Program-made: the position numbers and the translations under genes
Shown here: piece after piece, positions 9,265 through 17,764 of the stretch
How positions within the stretch are numbered: the stretch's first letter is position 1
Layout of the letters: each line of letters begins with the position of its first letter
The notes under the pieces: generated by a model
Databases searched by the model: none
What the model was told of the DNA's origin: nothing
What the model saw: the letters and a program-made list of their open reading frames with translations, nothing else
DNA from: Bin55 sp965203735
GTDB taxonomy: Bacteria > Pseudomonadota > Gammaproteobacteria > Pseudomonadales > Azotimanducaceae
Assembly: GCA_965203735.1 (NCBI GenBank)
Contig: OZ241909.1
Location: forward strand, 3,286,001-3,350,000
Reading direction: 5' to 3'
Length of the DNA stretch: 64,000 nt

Positions 9265-9873
9265 CTAGACGTCTAGGGAAAACGCCTCGAGATAGGGCCG
9301 AACCACAGTTGCTACTCGACCGCGATCAGCATAGCGAGCAATTTCTGCAGGGAACGCCTTTCGTTTGCGAATCGCTTCCTCCAGCCCCTTCAGCGCAAAT
9401 TGCAGACCAACAGACTGACGGTGACGAAAACAGTCTGCAATTGTCTTCGCAACGCCGAAGACCTTCACTGGTACATTTTCAATGAGCACGGTCTGAACAC
9501 TATCCGTGAGAAGTTCGTCTGTAAATCGCACGAAACGCAGTGTTGGCCCACTTTCTTTCGGAATCCAGTCTTTAGTGCCAATCGCCAACCATACAGAACG
9601 CGGAATTTGGTCAGTCAGATCGTGGTAAGCCAGTGCCGATACTAGGCACACCACTCCCTTTGGAACACGTTTCGCAGCTTCGGCCAAACTGTGGTTTGCT
9701 TCAAGCGGCGCGTCCGGTAGTTGGTAGAGTCCACGCACGAGACGGGTAACCTCACCAGCATGGACCATACGGCTGATCGTAGCCGCAGTGATTCCAGCAT
9801 CCTTGAATTCGGAGAGACGTACCATTCCCTGCGCCTGAAGAAGGGCAATTGCTTGAGTTCGTTGCGATTCCAT
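9265..9873 (-). CDS. AbiEi-family antitoxin-like regulator, orphan
   Basis: 202 residues from the ATG at 9873 (MESQRTQAIALLQ); an upstream extension in the same frame runs through AT-rich promoter-like DNA and is rejected. The N-terminal winged helix (residues about 1-50, with the RGLYQLPD end typical of AbiEi) is followed by the AbiEi C-terminal domain (VSALAYHDLTDQIP, then KTIADCFRHR). AbiEi proteins repress their own promoter and neutralise the nucleotidyltransferase toxin AbiEii of type IV toxin-antitoxin systems. No AbiEii gene is adjacent: downstream are 86 bases and then the TPR gene. It may be a solitary regulator or the relic of a pair. Confidence 0.8.
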   Translation of the reverse strand: MESQRTQAIALLQAQGMVRLSEFKDAGITAATISRMVHAGEVTRLVRGLYQLPDAPLEANHSLAEAAKRVPKGVVCLVSALAYHDLTDQIPRSVWLAIGTKDWIPKESGPTLRFVRFTDELLTDSVQTVLIENVPVKVFGVAKTIADCFRHRQSVGLQFALKGLEEAIRKRKAFPAEIARYADRGRVATVVRPYLEAFSLDV

Positions 9874-9885
9874 TTTCGTCAATGA

Positions 9886-9932
9886 TATTAAATCACGGAA
9901 TATAAGAACTATATTACAAGTATTTATATCAC
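9886..9932 (-). promoter_or_regulatory. AT-rich promoter with two direct repeats
   Basis: Directly upstream of the AbiEi-like start, TATTAAATCAC (9886-9896) and TATTTATATCAC (9921-9932) are imperfect direct repeats on the + strand (GTGAT-x-TAA on the coding strand), about 35 nt apart and flanking TATA-like sequence. AbiEi proteins are known to bind repeats in their promoter, so this is a plausible autoregulatory site. The match is only approximate. Confidence 0.35.
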
Positions 9933-10311
9933 TCTGTACGTATTTCATAGTGTGAGAGCAACCATTTAGAATGCCGCTTTCGCCCAAACTCTTCCGGGGA
10001 CCAATACGGGGTTGCCACCAACAAGATCACTCGTCGTAACTAGCAATCAACGGATTTGGAGACGTATTCGTGCCATTTGCTAGATAATCTTCCTTGAGAT
10101 GGATGGCTCATCAAATCAAGACAACAAGAAAACGCTTTACGCACGGAGCAATCGGGAGACGGTCTAGCTCTTGCGCAATCAAACGAAGACCCAAAGTGAG
10201 TACATCGCTAGTCCCGGCCATTCTTGTTCAACAGTCTGTTTGGGACCGAGACTAGAAGTCTCTCTATTCCGACCATTTCCACTCAACTGAAACATTACCA
10301 ACATTTCTTCA
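9933..10311. other. intergenic region between divergent genes
   Basis: About 380 bases between the AbiEi-like promoter and the permease gene. No open frame with a ribosome site, RNA gene or strong hairpin was recognised. The promoter of the 10312 gene must lie here, but no clear -35/-10 pair was seen. Confidence 0.35.
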
Positions 10312-12510
10312 ATGAGAAATCACGTACTTCTGCAAGCTCTTACAACGCTTAAAACGATGATATTTCTTGATTTGAGGCACTTGTTTCGGCGAGCCTCAAC
10401 ATCTGTAGTGCTTCTGGTCCTTGCACTCATCCTTCTCGGGTTCGTGCTCACCTTAGGATCCTTTCACCAAATGGTTTCAGTGTATGCACCGTTCCATGGT
10501 ATTTCGAACCCGAAGTACGGACTTGGTGGATACGAACCTTTACTTTTTTATCTGTGCGTACTGGTCCCGTTGGTCTTTGCTACTCGACTACCGAACTATC
10601 TCGAAGACACCGACGAAAGTGTTGTGGTCACGTTCCGTCCTCCAAGCAACTTTCTACTGTCTTTGTCGCGAGTGCTAACTCCCACGTTATTAGTTGCCCT
10701 ATTTCTTGTCCTCATTTCCCTTGGCTATCAAGGAATTGCGTCCTTTACCCGGTTCGGATTCATGGAACTGATTGAGCCGTGGTCGCTTGTGTTTGTATTG
10801 ATCAACTTGAGCATGGCCCTGTTCTTTTGGACCAGTTTGGCAGTCCTGATTGCTCAAGTCTTCAAGAGCGGCGCAGTGGGATTCATCGGCACAACCATCA
10901 TCTTGATGGTTCAAGCAATCGTTAGTCCCCTCCTGCCATGGGATTTGAGCTCCTTCACTTTTGGATACAGTGCTGCGAGCCTGTATGTTTCGGACATTGC
11001 TCCCGATTACTTCCAAGTAAAGCACTTCATCTACTGGATCTCAGTTCTTTGCATCTCGGTTGCTTTAGTTGTGCAATCCTCGGTACTGCTAGGTAGAACG
11101 GATCAATCGAAACGAACGGTTTACGTGCCAGTGGTAATTTCCTTAACTTTAGTGTGCCTCGTATGCCAGGCTATTGTTCATGTGAAAACATTCTCTGAGG
11201 CTAACCAGCGACAAGCTTGGGTTCAAGCGTACAAAGATGCATCACAACTGCAAACCCTTCATTCTGTCGTCACGGCCATTCACGGGGAGGTGCGGATTGC
11301 GCCTGGTTCAAACGTCGACATAGATCTCACGTACAAGATCAACTTCGCGGATGCACAAACCCAGAATTCTCCTAGCAACTCTGTTGTAAAGGCTTTTCTG
11401 GCACTTAATCCAGGAATGCAAGTTGAAGAGATCTTGTGTGACGGTACAAACCTTAGCTACGCGCACAAGAATGGGATCCTCGAGGTCGATTTAGCACCGT
11501 GCAACTACTCAAGCGCTGGGGGTCTCTTGCTTTCGTTCGAAGCGTCGGGCCGACCTGATCCACACTACTTGGTTGGCCACCTACCTAGTAGTTCTCGGTC
11601 AGACATCAATCCCGAATTGGTTCGACTAGTGGGGCAGCGTTCCAGCATCTTTACATCGGACTACGTTGCGCTGACTCCAATGAGTCATTGGTACCCACAA
11701 CCCGTGCAACCAGCAACGACCAAAGACGACGAACACGTAACAGTCCCAATAGACGTGAACGTAGGTGTCGAATTAGAGCGCAAATCGTGGACGTTAGTGA
11801 GCTCGCGAGGTGAACTGCTCAGACCAGAAAATTCTGAACAAAGGAGCTCTTCCATCCGAGGTAAGTACCGATCTTTGGGACTGATTGCCTCAGATTTTCG
11901 CGTCGAGCGAAACACACTTGAAGACCTGAAGGTAAACGTACTGATCCACCGGCGACATGCACATAAGTTCGAAGGAGAACACTGGCTGAAGAATGGAATA
12001 GTGAGGTACGTAAATCAAGCGATTTCAAGACTCAAGTCATACGGCATTGCATATCCCTATAGCACTTTTTCAATAGTTGAAGCTCCAACGACTCTATCGC
12101 TCTTGAACGAAGAAAGAGGCACGGACTTGGGAATGGACTCGATCCTCATGTACCGAGAATCTGAAGCGCCATTCTCGCGATTCGATCTCTATGTCGACTG
12201 GCTCAAACGTAGAGATCCCGACCACTTCGAATTTGCGCAGGACCAAATCGAGTACATGATTTGGTCCTACTGGACAAATTCCATTTTCAGCCAAACGTAC
12301 GAAGACTCGGTAATCGGCGGAGTGTTGTCAAGGTACGGATTAGCACAAGGCAACCAATCGCGACTTTCCAATCTCCTCATGGGGCAGTTGCTACTCGCCG
12401 TCTTAGAAGAAGTGGATTGGATGCCTAACTATCGCTTCGATTTCGATCTTGCAAACACCCTTTCACGCAAGTCTCAATTGAACATGCGATACATTGCAAG
12501 TCGCCTGTGA
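10312..12510 (+). pseudogene. permease/M1-like protein, 5' part of split gene
   Basis: 732 codons ending in TGA at 12508-12510. The N-terminal 280 residues hold about six membrane helices resembling ABC-2 type permeases. A periplasmic region of the kind found in ABC permease/M1 aminopeptidase fusions follows (LNPGMQVEEI near 370, then FTSDYVALTP-x-SHWYP near 445). The M1 zinc motif HExxH is absent. The protein aligns along its length with the first part of the 1130-residue gene at 50071-53463. The reading frame continues after the single TGA into 12514-13806 without a shift, and the combined length (about 1163 residues) matches the intact copy. No Shine-Dalgarno precedes ATG 10312; ATG 10357 is an alternative. 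A nonsense mutation, readthrough, or two separately translated chains are all possible. Confidence 0.7.
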
Positions 12511-12513
12511 GGC

Positions 12514-13806
12514 ATGATTACACCGTTCAATCTTCAAGATTCTCAGGAAACTCACCTCAATTCGCACGCGTTCTGGGAATCAATCGAAGAGTCGTTTTCG
12601 CAAGCACAAACAGACAGAGCACACTCTGCTCCGACAAAGTCAGAACAATACATGCGGGAACAACGGTTTCGTGTCCGCAAATTGGTTGAGATTATCGAAG
12701 CTTCACTCGATCAAGAAACTATCGCTTCAACTGTCGCAGACATATTTGCCAAAGCCAAGTCTCGTCCCATTGATTTGAAGATGATCTCAACCGAGTTTCT
12801 TTCAGACAATCTGGACGTCCAACCACTGGTTGAAAGTACACTGCTTAGTAACAAGCTTCCTGGCGTCTATTTTTCTGTCTTGCGACATGCTCCCTTGGAC
12901 GAACCAGATGATCAGGGCTATCGTTATGTGAGTGCTATCGATATACGGAGTGGTGAGGACGTGGGAGCCCAAATGTTGCTCCGGGTCGAGGAATCTGAAG
13001 GGAATCAGGAGTACGAGACTTGGGCTGGCGAAACGACGTTGGGTCCCTTCAATCTCCCTGGAAAGACTTCCTACACCTTGGTCTTCCGAACGATGAATAG
13101 GGTCACAGAATTGCATGCAAATACGTTCCTGTCGCTTAATCGAGGAGAGTTTGGAGTTCCAGTTCAAAGTATGCAAACGCTACCAGCAGCGGATCTTTTA
13201 GAGTTCGAAGGGACCGAATCATACTCGTTAGTTCCTTCCGACTGGCATCCAAACGGCGACCAAAATACCATCATTGTTGACGACTTGGACCCTGGATTTG
13301 AAGCAGCAAGTCCAACTAACCGACGCAACCAAAGTTGGTTGGCGCGCAACTCAGGACTGTTCCGTAGCTATCGTCCCAGAGAGAGTGGTCTAGATAACGG
13401 CCTTCCGATCGCATCCTACCCCAACACCCATACTGACAATTGGGCACGAAGCAGTTGGGGAACGTGTTGGGGTCGTTATCGTCATACCTACGTTTTCAGC
13501 GATACAAGCAAGAAGCCCAAACAGGACGTTTCCTTTAATACCGAACTATCACTTACAGGAAGATGGATGCTTTCGTACCATTTTCTTTCCTCCCCTTGGC
13601 ATGGCGAATACGACATAAGAGTCACAGTTGGTTCACAGGAGTGGGACCTTAGCGCGGACACCCAAGAGTGGCATGAGGGCTGGAACGTACTCGGCAACCT
13701 TCACATTGACAAACCTGGACATGCGCGAGTAACCCTTAGCAACGATTCTGATGCTGCTTATGTATTTGCCGACGCCATCAAGTGGACATACTTGGATTCT
13801 GATTAA
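12514..13806 (+). pseudogene. golvesin-like C-terminal part of split gene
   Basis: 430 codons, same frame as 10312-12510 and separated from it by TGA plus one codon; the ATG at 12514 could allow reinitiation. The last 175 residues resemble the golvesin C-terminal-like beta domain: IIVDDLDPGFE, a central tract with aromatic and glycine residues, GRWMLSYHFL, GWNVLGNLHI and a final AYVFADAIKW. The same block ends the intact copy at 50071-53463. Upstream of it the region around HAFWESIEES corresponds to PSLWRHMESN of the intact copy, which places the stop inside a contiguous homologous region. Alone it lacks a signal peptide, so if it is translated separately it would be cytoplasmic and probably useless. 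Confidence 0.65.
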
Positions 13807-13833
13807 TGTTCTTCTGACAGCGCCGGGATTGAA

Positions 13834-13944
13834 CTAGAACTGCAGCGAGACCCGAACGAGCTCAAATGGATTCACCTATCCTGTGGGTTACACAGAGGAT
13901 GTGTCGTTGTACTGTCGGCGACTCCAGATTGGGAATGTGGACAT
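13834..13944 (-). pseudogene. possible decayed end of a TonB-dependent receptor
   Basis: In one minus-strand frame the bases spell SRRQYNDTSSV-stop-PTG-stop-VNPFELVRVSLQF-stop. A terminal amphipathic beta strand ending in Phe followed by a stop, preceded by an NPFE-type turn and a W-x-R-x-x-YND segment, is what the end of a TonB-dependent outer membrane receptor looks like. Two in-frame stops (13888-13890 and 13876-13878) mean it cannot be functional. No upstream barrel was recognised. This is a weak, motif-level call. Confidence 0.3.
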
Positions 13945-14160
13945 CCTAGCTCTGCAATTTAGCTCTATGATCGGTCGAAGTCTCGTAAAGAATCGCAGTC
14001 GGTGGCTCGAGTAAAGTGAATTTTGGTGATCCGAAGCGAACTTAGACGAAGCATGTATACCGCACTTAAACTTAACGCTTGTCAAGGGAAGGGATCAGAA
14101 AACCCGGTTGTGTATGTTGAGTAACACTCTATTTGCATCATTTACTTGAAGTGGCCGCAT

Positions 14161-14586
14161 CTACAGAGCAGTCCACGGATTGACGATTTCAACGTCCAAT
14201 CCTTCAAAATCTCTGACATTCCGAGTTGCTACGATAAGGTCTCGAGCTTGTGCAATTGCTGCAATTTGGCAATCCATCTGTGAGATCGAACGTCCGACTT
14301 TTCGGCGCTTTGCGACAAGGTTTGCATATGCTCGCGCCGCGTCGCTGTCGAATGGCAGAATTCGATTTAGAAAGGTGTGGGATAGCATTCTCTCAATGTC
14401 AGCCATCAAGGTCGCTCTACGACGGCCAATTGGCAGAATTGCAGCTCCGTAGCGTAATTCCGCCTCTCCTATTGATGAGAAGTAGACCCGGTCCTCAGAA
14501 TGATCCGTCGCCCACTTCAAGACAGCTTTGGAAGGGGAACTGCGCATCAACTCAGATACCACATTGGTATCCAGTAGTAGGCACAT
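14161..14586 (-). CDS. PIN-domain toxin, FitB/VapC type
   Basis: 141 residues, the usual size for the family. The acidic active-site residues of a PIN ribonuclease are present: D6 (LLLDTNVVSE), the glutamate of GEAELRYG near 40, the aspartate of QMDCQIAA near 104 and the aspartate of NVRDFEG near 124. FitB/VapC toxins cleave RNA (often tRNA) when freed from their antitoxin. The gene follows the ribbon-helix-helix antitoxin gene with a 10-nt gap, giving a standard type II pair. The C-terminal VEIVNPW is typical of FitB-like members. Confidence 0.92.
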   Translation of the reverse strand: MCLLLDTNVVSELMRSSPSKAVLKWATDHSEDRVYFSSIGEAELRYGAAILPIGRRRATLMADIERMLSHTFLNRILPFDSDAARAYANLVAKRRKVGRSISQMDCQIAAIAQARDLIVATRNVRDFEGLDVEIVNPWTAL

Positions 14587-14596
14587 GGACTATTGC

Positions 14597-14845
14597 TTAT
14601 TCGAAAGTCGGAGGTTCGCGAACGGGACCGCGCGGCGGCAATTCAAGATCCACGCCATTCTTAGGTCCGAAATGCGAACGAATCGCATCCGCCAAATTCT
14701 GTGAAGTCGATGTAGACATAAGAGCATCACGCAAGATCAGTCGAGCTTCCTCTTCCATCGAGCGATCGTTGAGAGCTGCTCGTACGCGAAGGCGCTTCTT
14801 GACTTCATCATCGAGTTTGCGAATTGTGATACTCGTCATGGTCAC
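14597..14845 (-). CDS. ribbon-helix-helix antitoxin, FitA type
   Basis: 82 residues. Residues 4-45 (SITIRKLDDEVKKRLRVRAA onward, then SMEEEARLILRDAL) form the FitA-like ribbon-helix-helix domain; the acidic/proline-rich tail should wrap the toxin. The GTG at 14845 is preferred over the ATG at 14839 because AGGAG is 9 nt upstream of it. The antitoxin gene precedes the toxin, and the pair is expected to be autorepressed through the palindrome just upstream. Confidence 0.9.
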   Translation of the reverse strand: MTMTSITIRKLDDEVKKRLRVRAALNDRSMEEEARLILRDALMSTSTSQNLADAIRSHFGPKNGVDLELPPRGPVREPPTFE

Positions 14846-14866
14846 TGTAGGATTCTCCTAATACAC

Positions 14867-14911
14867 TGCATTATAGGCATTGATAGCAATGCAATCAATG
14901 CCTATAATGCA
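14867..14911. promoter_or_regulatory. FitAB-type operator, perfect 18-bp inverted repeat
   Basis: TGCATTATAGGCATTGAT (14867-14884) is followed after a 9-nt spacer by its exact reverse complement (14894-14911). It lies 22 bases upstream of the antitoxin start. FitA-type antitoxins bind inverted repeats over their own promoter, and the arms contain TATA-like sequence, so repression by promoter occlusion is the natural reading. Confidence 0.85.
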
Positions 14912-15276
14912 CAGAGCCCACTTGGCAAATGTAGTCCAACTTCCTACCACAAAATCTTCAGTACACAAGTGGAGACGATATATTGCGCGTTAGTGAATCG
15001 ATTGACGTCATCAAGACGACCTACTGAGGGAACCATGCTCTTTGCTTCTATTCAGACAGCCTTAAACGTGACGTTATGTACTGGTGGACGCGCGAACGAA
15101 TGAGTTCGAAGCTGCTATGTCTATGTGTTAAACGGAATTTTGTACTTTCGTTATAGGAACTGTGCCGCTATCGACATGCCTAGCGGCTAATACCACAAGT
15201 TACTCTTCAACACATCAGACAGCTGGAAAAAAGCCACGTATTGATAGACGCTTACACCAAGTGCCGAGAAAAATGA
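14912..15276. other. intergenic region
   Basis: About 365 bases between the toxin-antitoxin operator and the end of the dehydrogenase gene. No coding frame, RNA gene or strong hairpin was recognised. Confidence 0.35.
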
Positions 15277-16278
15277 CTAGCTTAAGTACTCGGGGTTCAC
15301 GCAATTTTCCAAACGTCCGTCTCGAAGAAACCTGGCCGCAGTGCGCGCGGCAAATGCACGAATGTCGCGAACGCTCTCCGGGGTGAAGAACGCCGAGTGA
15401 GGTGTGAGGACCAGTCGATGTTTCATTCCGTCTTCGTCTTCGAGCCACGCTTTGATCAATGGACGTTCCACTTTGGCTGGTTCTTCGGGAAGCACGTCCA
15501 GACCAGCAGCCAGGACGGTTCCGTTCTTCATTGCCTCATACAGTGCATCGATGTCGATGATCGGTCCGCGAGCTGTGTTTATGACGATACAACCTTTCTT
15601 TGCTACTTCGAAGACTTTGGCATTCAGCAAGCCCTTTGTCTCTTCATTAAGGGGCGTGTGGACACTGATGATGTCCGACTCGCCGACTAGATCCTCCAAT
15701 GTGTCAGAACGGCGGATTCCCAGTGCAAGCTCCACCCCATTGGGTTGGTAGGGGTCAAAAAACGTCACATCCATGTCGAAGGCTTGTGCTCTTCGCGCCG
15801 TCGCCGTGCCAATACGACCAAGTCCTACAACTCCAAACGTACAGTCGGACATCCTCCTCCCATATGGGTTTAGTGCCGGTCGCCAATTCCGTATCGGATC
15901 AGCCCGCAAAGATTCGTCGTGAAATGCGATGCTTTTCGTCAAAGTCATCATGAGTGCAATGGCGTGGTCAGCTACTTCCCGTGTCCCATAGTCGGGAACG
16001 TTGCACACCGGTATGTTCCGGGACGACCAATATTCGATATCAACATCATCGTAACCAACTGCTGTCTTAACGAATATCCTGCACTTCTCAAGTTTTTCCA
16101 AGCAGTCCTTTGGCGGTTGTTGACCGCAAACGATTCCATCGCAAGAAGCCCATAGATCGTCTGACACGTTTCTCATACCGCCACCAAAAACGGCAGTGAC
16201 TCCTTCTCCGATCGCTTCGAGCTCAACTGAGTTGTCTCGTTCTTCTCGATGATGGGGGAACAAGACATGTATGCTCAT
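15277..16278 (-). CDS. D-2-hydroxyacid dehydrogenase (CtBP-like)
   Basis: 333 residues. The NAD-binding Rossmann motif GVVGLGRIGTATARRA lies near 150-165. Catalytic residues are visible: Arg in NTARGPI (about 235), Glu in DVLPEEP (about 263) and His in LTPHSAF (about 293). This is the standard architecture of NAD-dependent reduction of 2-oxo acids; the substrate cannot be read from sequence, and the best resemblance is to the C-terminal-binding-protein-like branch. It follows nuoN by 31 bases on the same strand, so it may be read through from the complex I operon, although there is no functional link in the families. Confidence 0.88.
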   Translation of the reverse strand: MSIHVLFPHHREERDNSVELEAIGEGVTAVFGGGMRNVSDDLWASCDGIVCGQQPPKDCLEKLEKCRIFVKTAVGYDDVDIEYWSSRNIPVCNVPDYGTREVADHAIALMMTLTKSIAFHDESLRADPIRNWRPALNPYGRRMSDCTFGVVGLGRIGTATARRAQAFDMDVTFFDPYQPNGVELALGIRRSDTLEDLVGESDIISVHTPLNEETKGLLNAKVFEVAKKGCIVINTARGPIIDIDALYEAMKNGTVLAAGLDVLPEEPAKVERPLIKAWLEDEDGMKHRLVLTPHSAFFTPESVRDIRAFAARTAARFLRDGRLENCVNPEYLS

Positions 16279-16309
16279 TCAATACCTCGAACTTGGTATG
16301 AAGTTGATG

Positions 16310-17764
16310 CTAGAAGCCGGAAACGCGTACCAGATTCTGTACGAGGTCCACAAGTGGCGTGGGATAAATTCCCAATGCCAAGGTAGCGACACCAAGGACA
16401 GCCACAGCACTAATTCCCGTCCATGAACCCCGCTCGACTGAGTCAAGCCCTCCCTCGGGTTTGGCTGTCATGGCGAAGATGATCCTCAGGTAGTAGAAAA
16501 TGCCAATCGCACTGCCCAATACGAGAAGTCCGACTAGGGTCCACATCTCGCCTTCAATGCCAGCCGCGAACAGGTAGAACTTTGCAATGAATCCCATGGT
16601 TAACGGAATGCCGGCAAGTGAAAGCGCGGACACGACCAGAGTGGCTGCAGGAATGGGCCTGCGCCATAGCAATCCTTGAATGTCGTCGATGCTGGCCAAC
16701 TCAGAGTCAGAACCCTGAGAAATCACGGTGATCACGCCGAAGGCGGCCAGCGTCATGACGAAGTAGCCAGCCAGATAAACAATTGCTGTCTCAAATCCAA
16801 TTGACGGCTGAGTCGCGACTAAAAAGAGTGCAATAATGAGATAGCCCATATGAGCTATGGACGAGTATGCGAGCAGCCGCTTCAGGTTTCTTTGTTGCAA
16901 CGCAAGCAAGTTTCCAACGACCATGGATACTGCTGCGATTAGAAAAATGGCTTGAGTAATCGCTTCCGAACTAAATACATCGCTCTCCATTACGTAACGC
17001 ATCACAACAACAAACGCTCCGCCTTTTGAGACGGTTGCGATGAAGCCGGTCACGATTGAGGGCGCACCCTGATATACATCAGGGGTCCAAATATGAAAAG
17101 GCACGAGCGAGAGCTTGAACGCAATTCCGCTCCAAAAGAATACGTGCCCCAACAAGTAGAAAACATCGCCCTCCGTACTTCCCGAAACAGGAGTCAATTG
17201 CGCAAACTCCATGGATCCTGAAGCGGCATAGATCAATGCCATTCCAAAAAGGATCGACGAGGTGCTAGCTACCGACAGGATCATGTACTTGAGACCCGCT
17301 TCGAGAGGACCTCGAACTTTCTCGGGATACGCAACCATGGCATAAAGTGAAATCGACACGATTTCCAAGCCCAAGAGCAACGAAACGAAATGGGTTGCAG
17401 CTGGGAGCGTGAGGCTTCCGAAGGTTGCCGCAAGCAGCAAGAGATAGAACTCTTCGCGGAATCGCAGCTTTTCATCGACATATTGATATGCGATGACTGC
17501 CGTACATATCGCTGCGAGTACGAACAGCGAATTGAAAAGGTACGAGACTCCATCGATGTGAATTAGCATCGTCACGCTGATGCCTTCTCCTAGCGCTTCG
17601 TAACCCAGAAGGTGGCTTGCCAAAGTAGCAATCAACGTAACCATCGTGAGCGACCAAGCGACAAAGTGCGTTCGTCGAATGCAGATGCCCAACATCACGA
17701 CCAGCAAACCGCCAGCCAAGACTATGTAAGGAAGGCTCGCCATCAATGTAGTCTGGGTGTTCAT
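16310..17764 (-). CDS. nuoN: NADH-quinone oxidoreductase subunit N
   Basis: 484 residues from the ATG at 17764 (MNTQTTLMASLPYIVLAGG), which overlaps the nuoM stop as ATGA; a 24-codon upstream extension lies inside nuoM and is rejected. About 14 membrane helices of the Mrp-antiporter type form a proton-pumping subunit of complex I in the inner membrane. Conserved features include the lysine helix in LKYMILSVASTSS and the LKRLLAYSSIAHMGY loop. It is the last gene of the nuoA-N operon. Confidence 0.96.
   Translation of the reverse strand: MNTQTTLMASLPYIVLAGGLLVVMLGICIRRTHFVAWSLTMVTLIATLASHLLGYEALGEGISVTMLIHIDGVSYLFNSLFVLAAICTAVIAYQYVDEKLRFREEFYLLLLAATFGSLTLPAATHFVSLLLGLEIVSISLYAMVAYPEKVRGPLEAGLKYMILSVASTSSILFGMALIYAASGSMEFAQLTPVSGSTEGDVFYLLGHVFFWSGIAFKLSLVPFHIWTPDVYQGAPSIVTGFIATVSKGGAFVVVMRYVMESDVFSSEAITQAIFLIAAVSMVVGNLLALQQRNLKRLLAYSSIAHMGYLIIALFLVATQPSIGFETAIVYLAGYFVMTLAAFGVITVISQGSDSELASIDDIQGLLWRRPIPAATLVVSALSLAGIPLTMGFIAKFYLFAAGIEGEMWTLVGLLVLGSAIGIFYYLRIIFAMTAKPEGGLDSVERGSWTGISAVAVLGVATLALGIYPTPLVDLVQNLVRVSGF

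Noticed and set aside
9874..9987. 38-residue N-terminal extension of the AbiEi-like protein
   Set aside because: It runs through AT-rich promoter-like DNA with repeats; the family starts at MESQRTQ.
12508..12510. Selenocysteine reading of the TGA in the split permease gene
   Set aside because: No redox context, and no SECIS-like hairpin was evident after the TGA; the intact homologue does not carry Cys or Sec there as far as can be judged.
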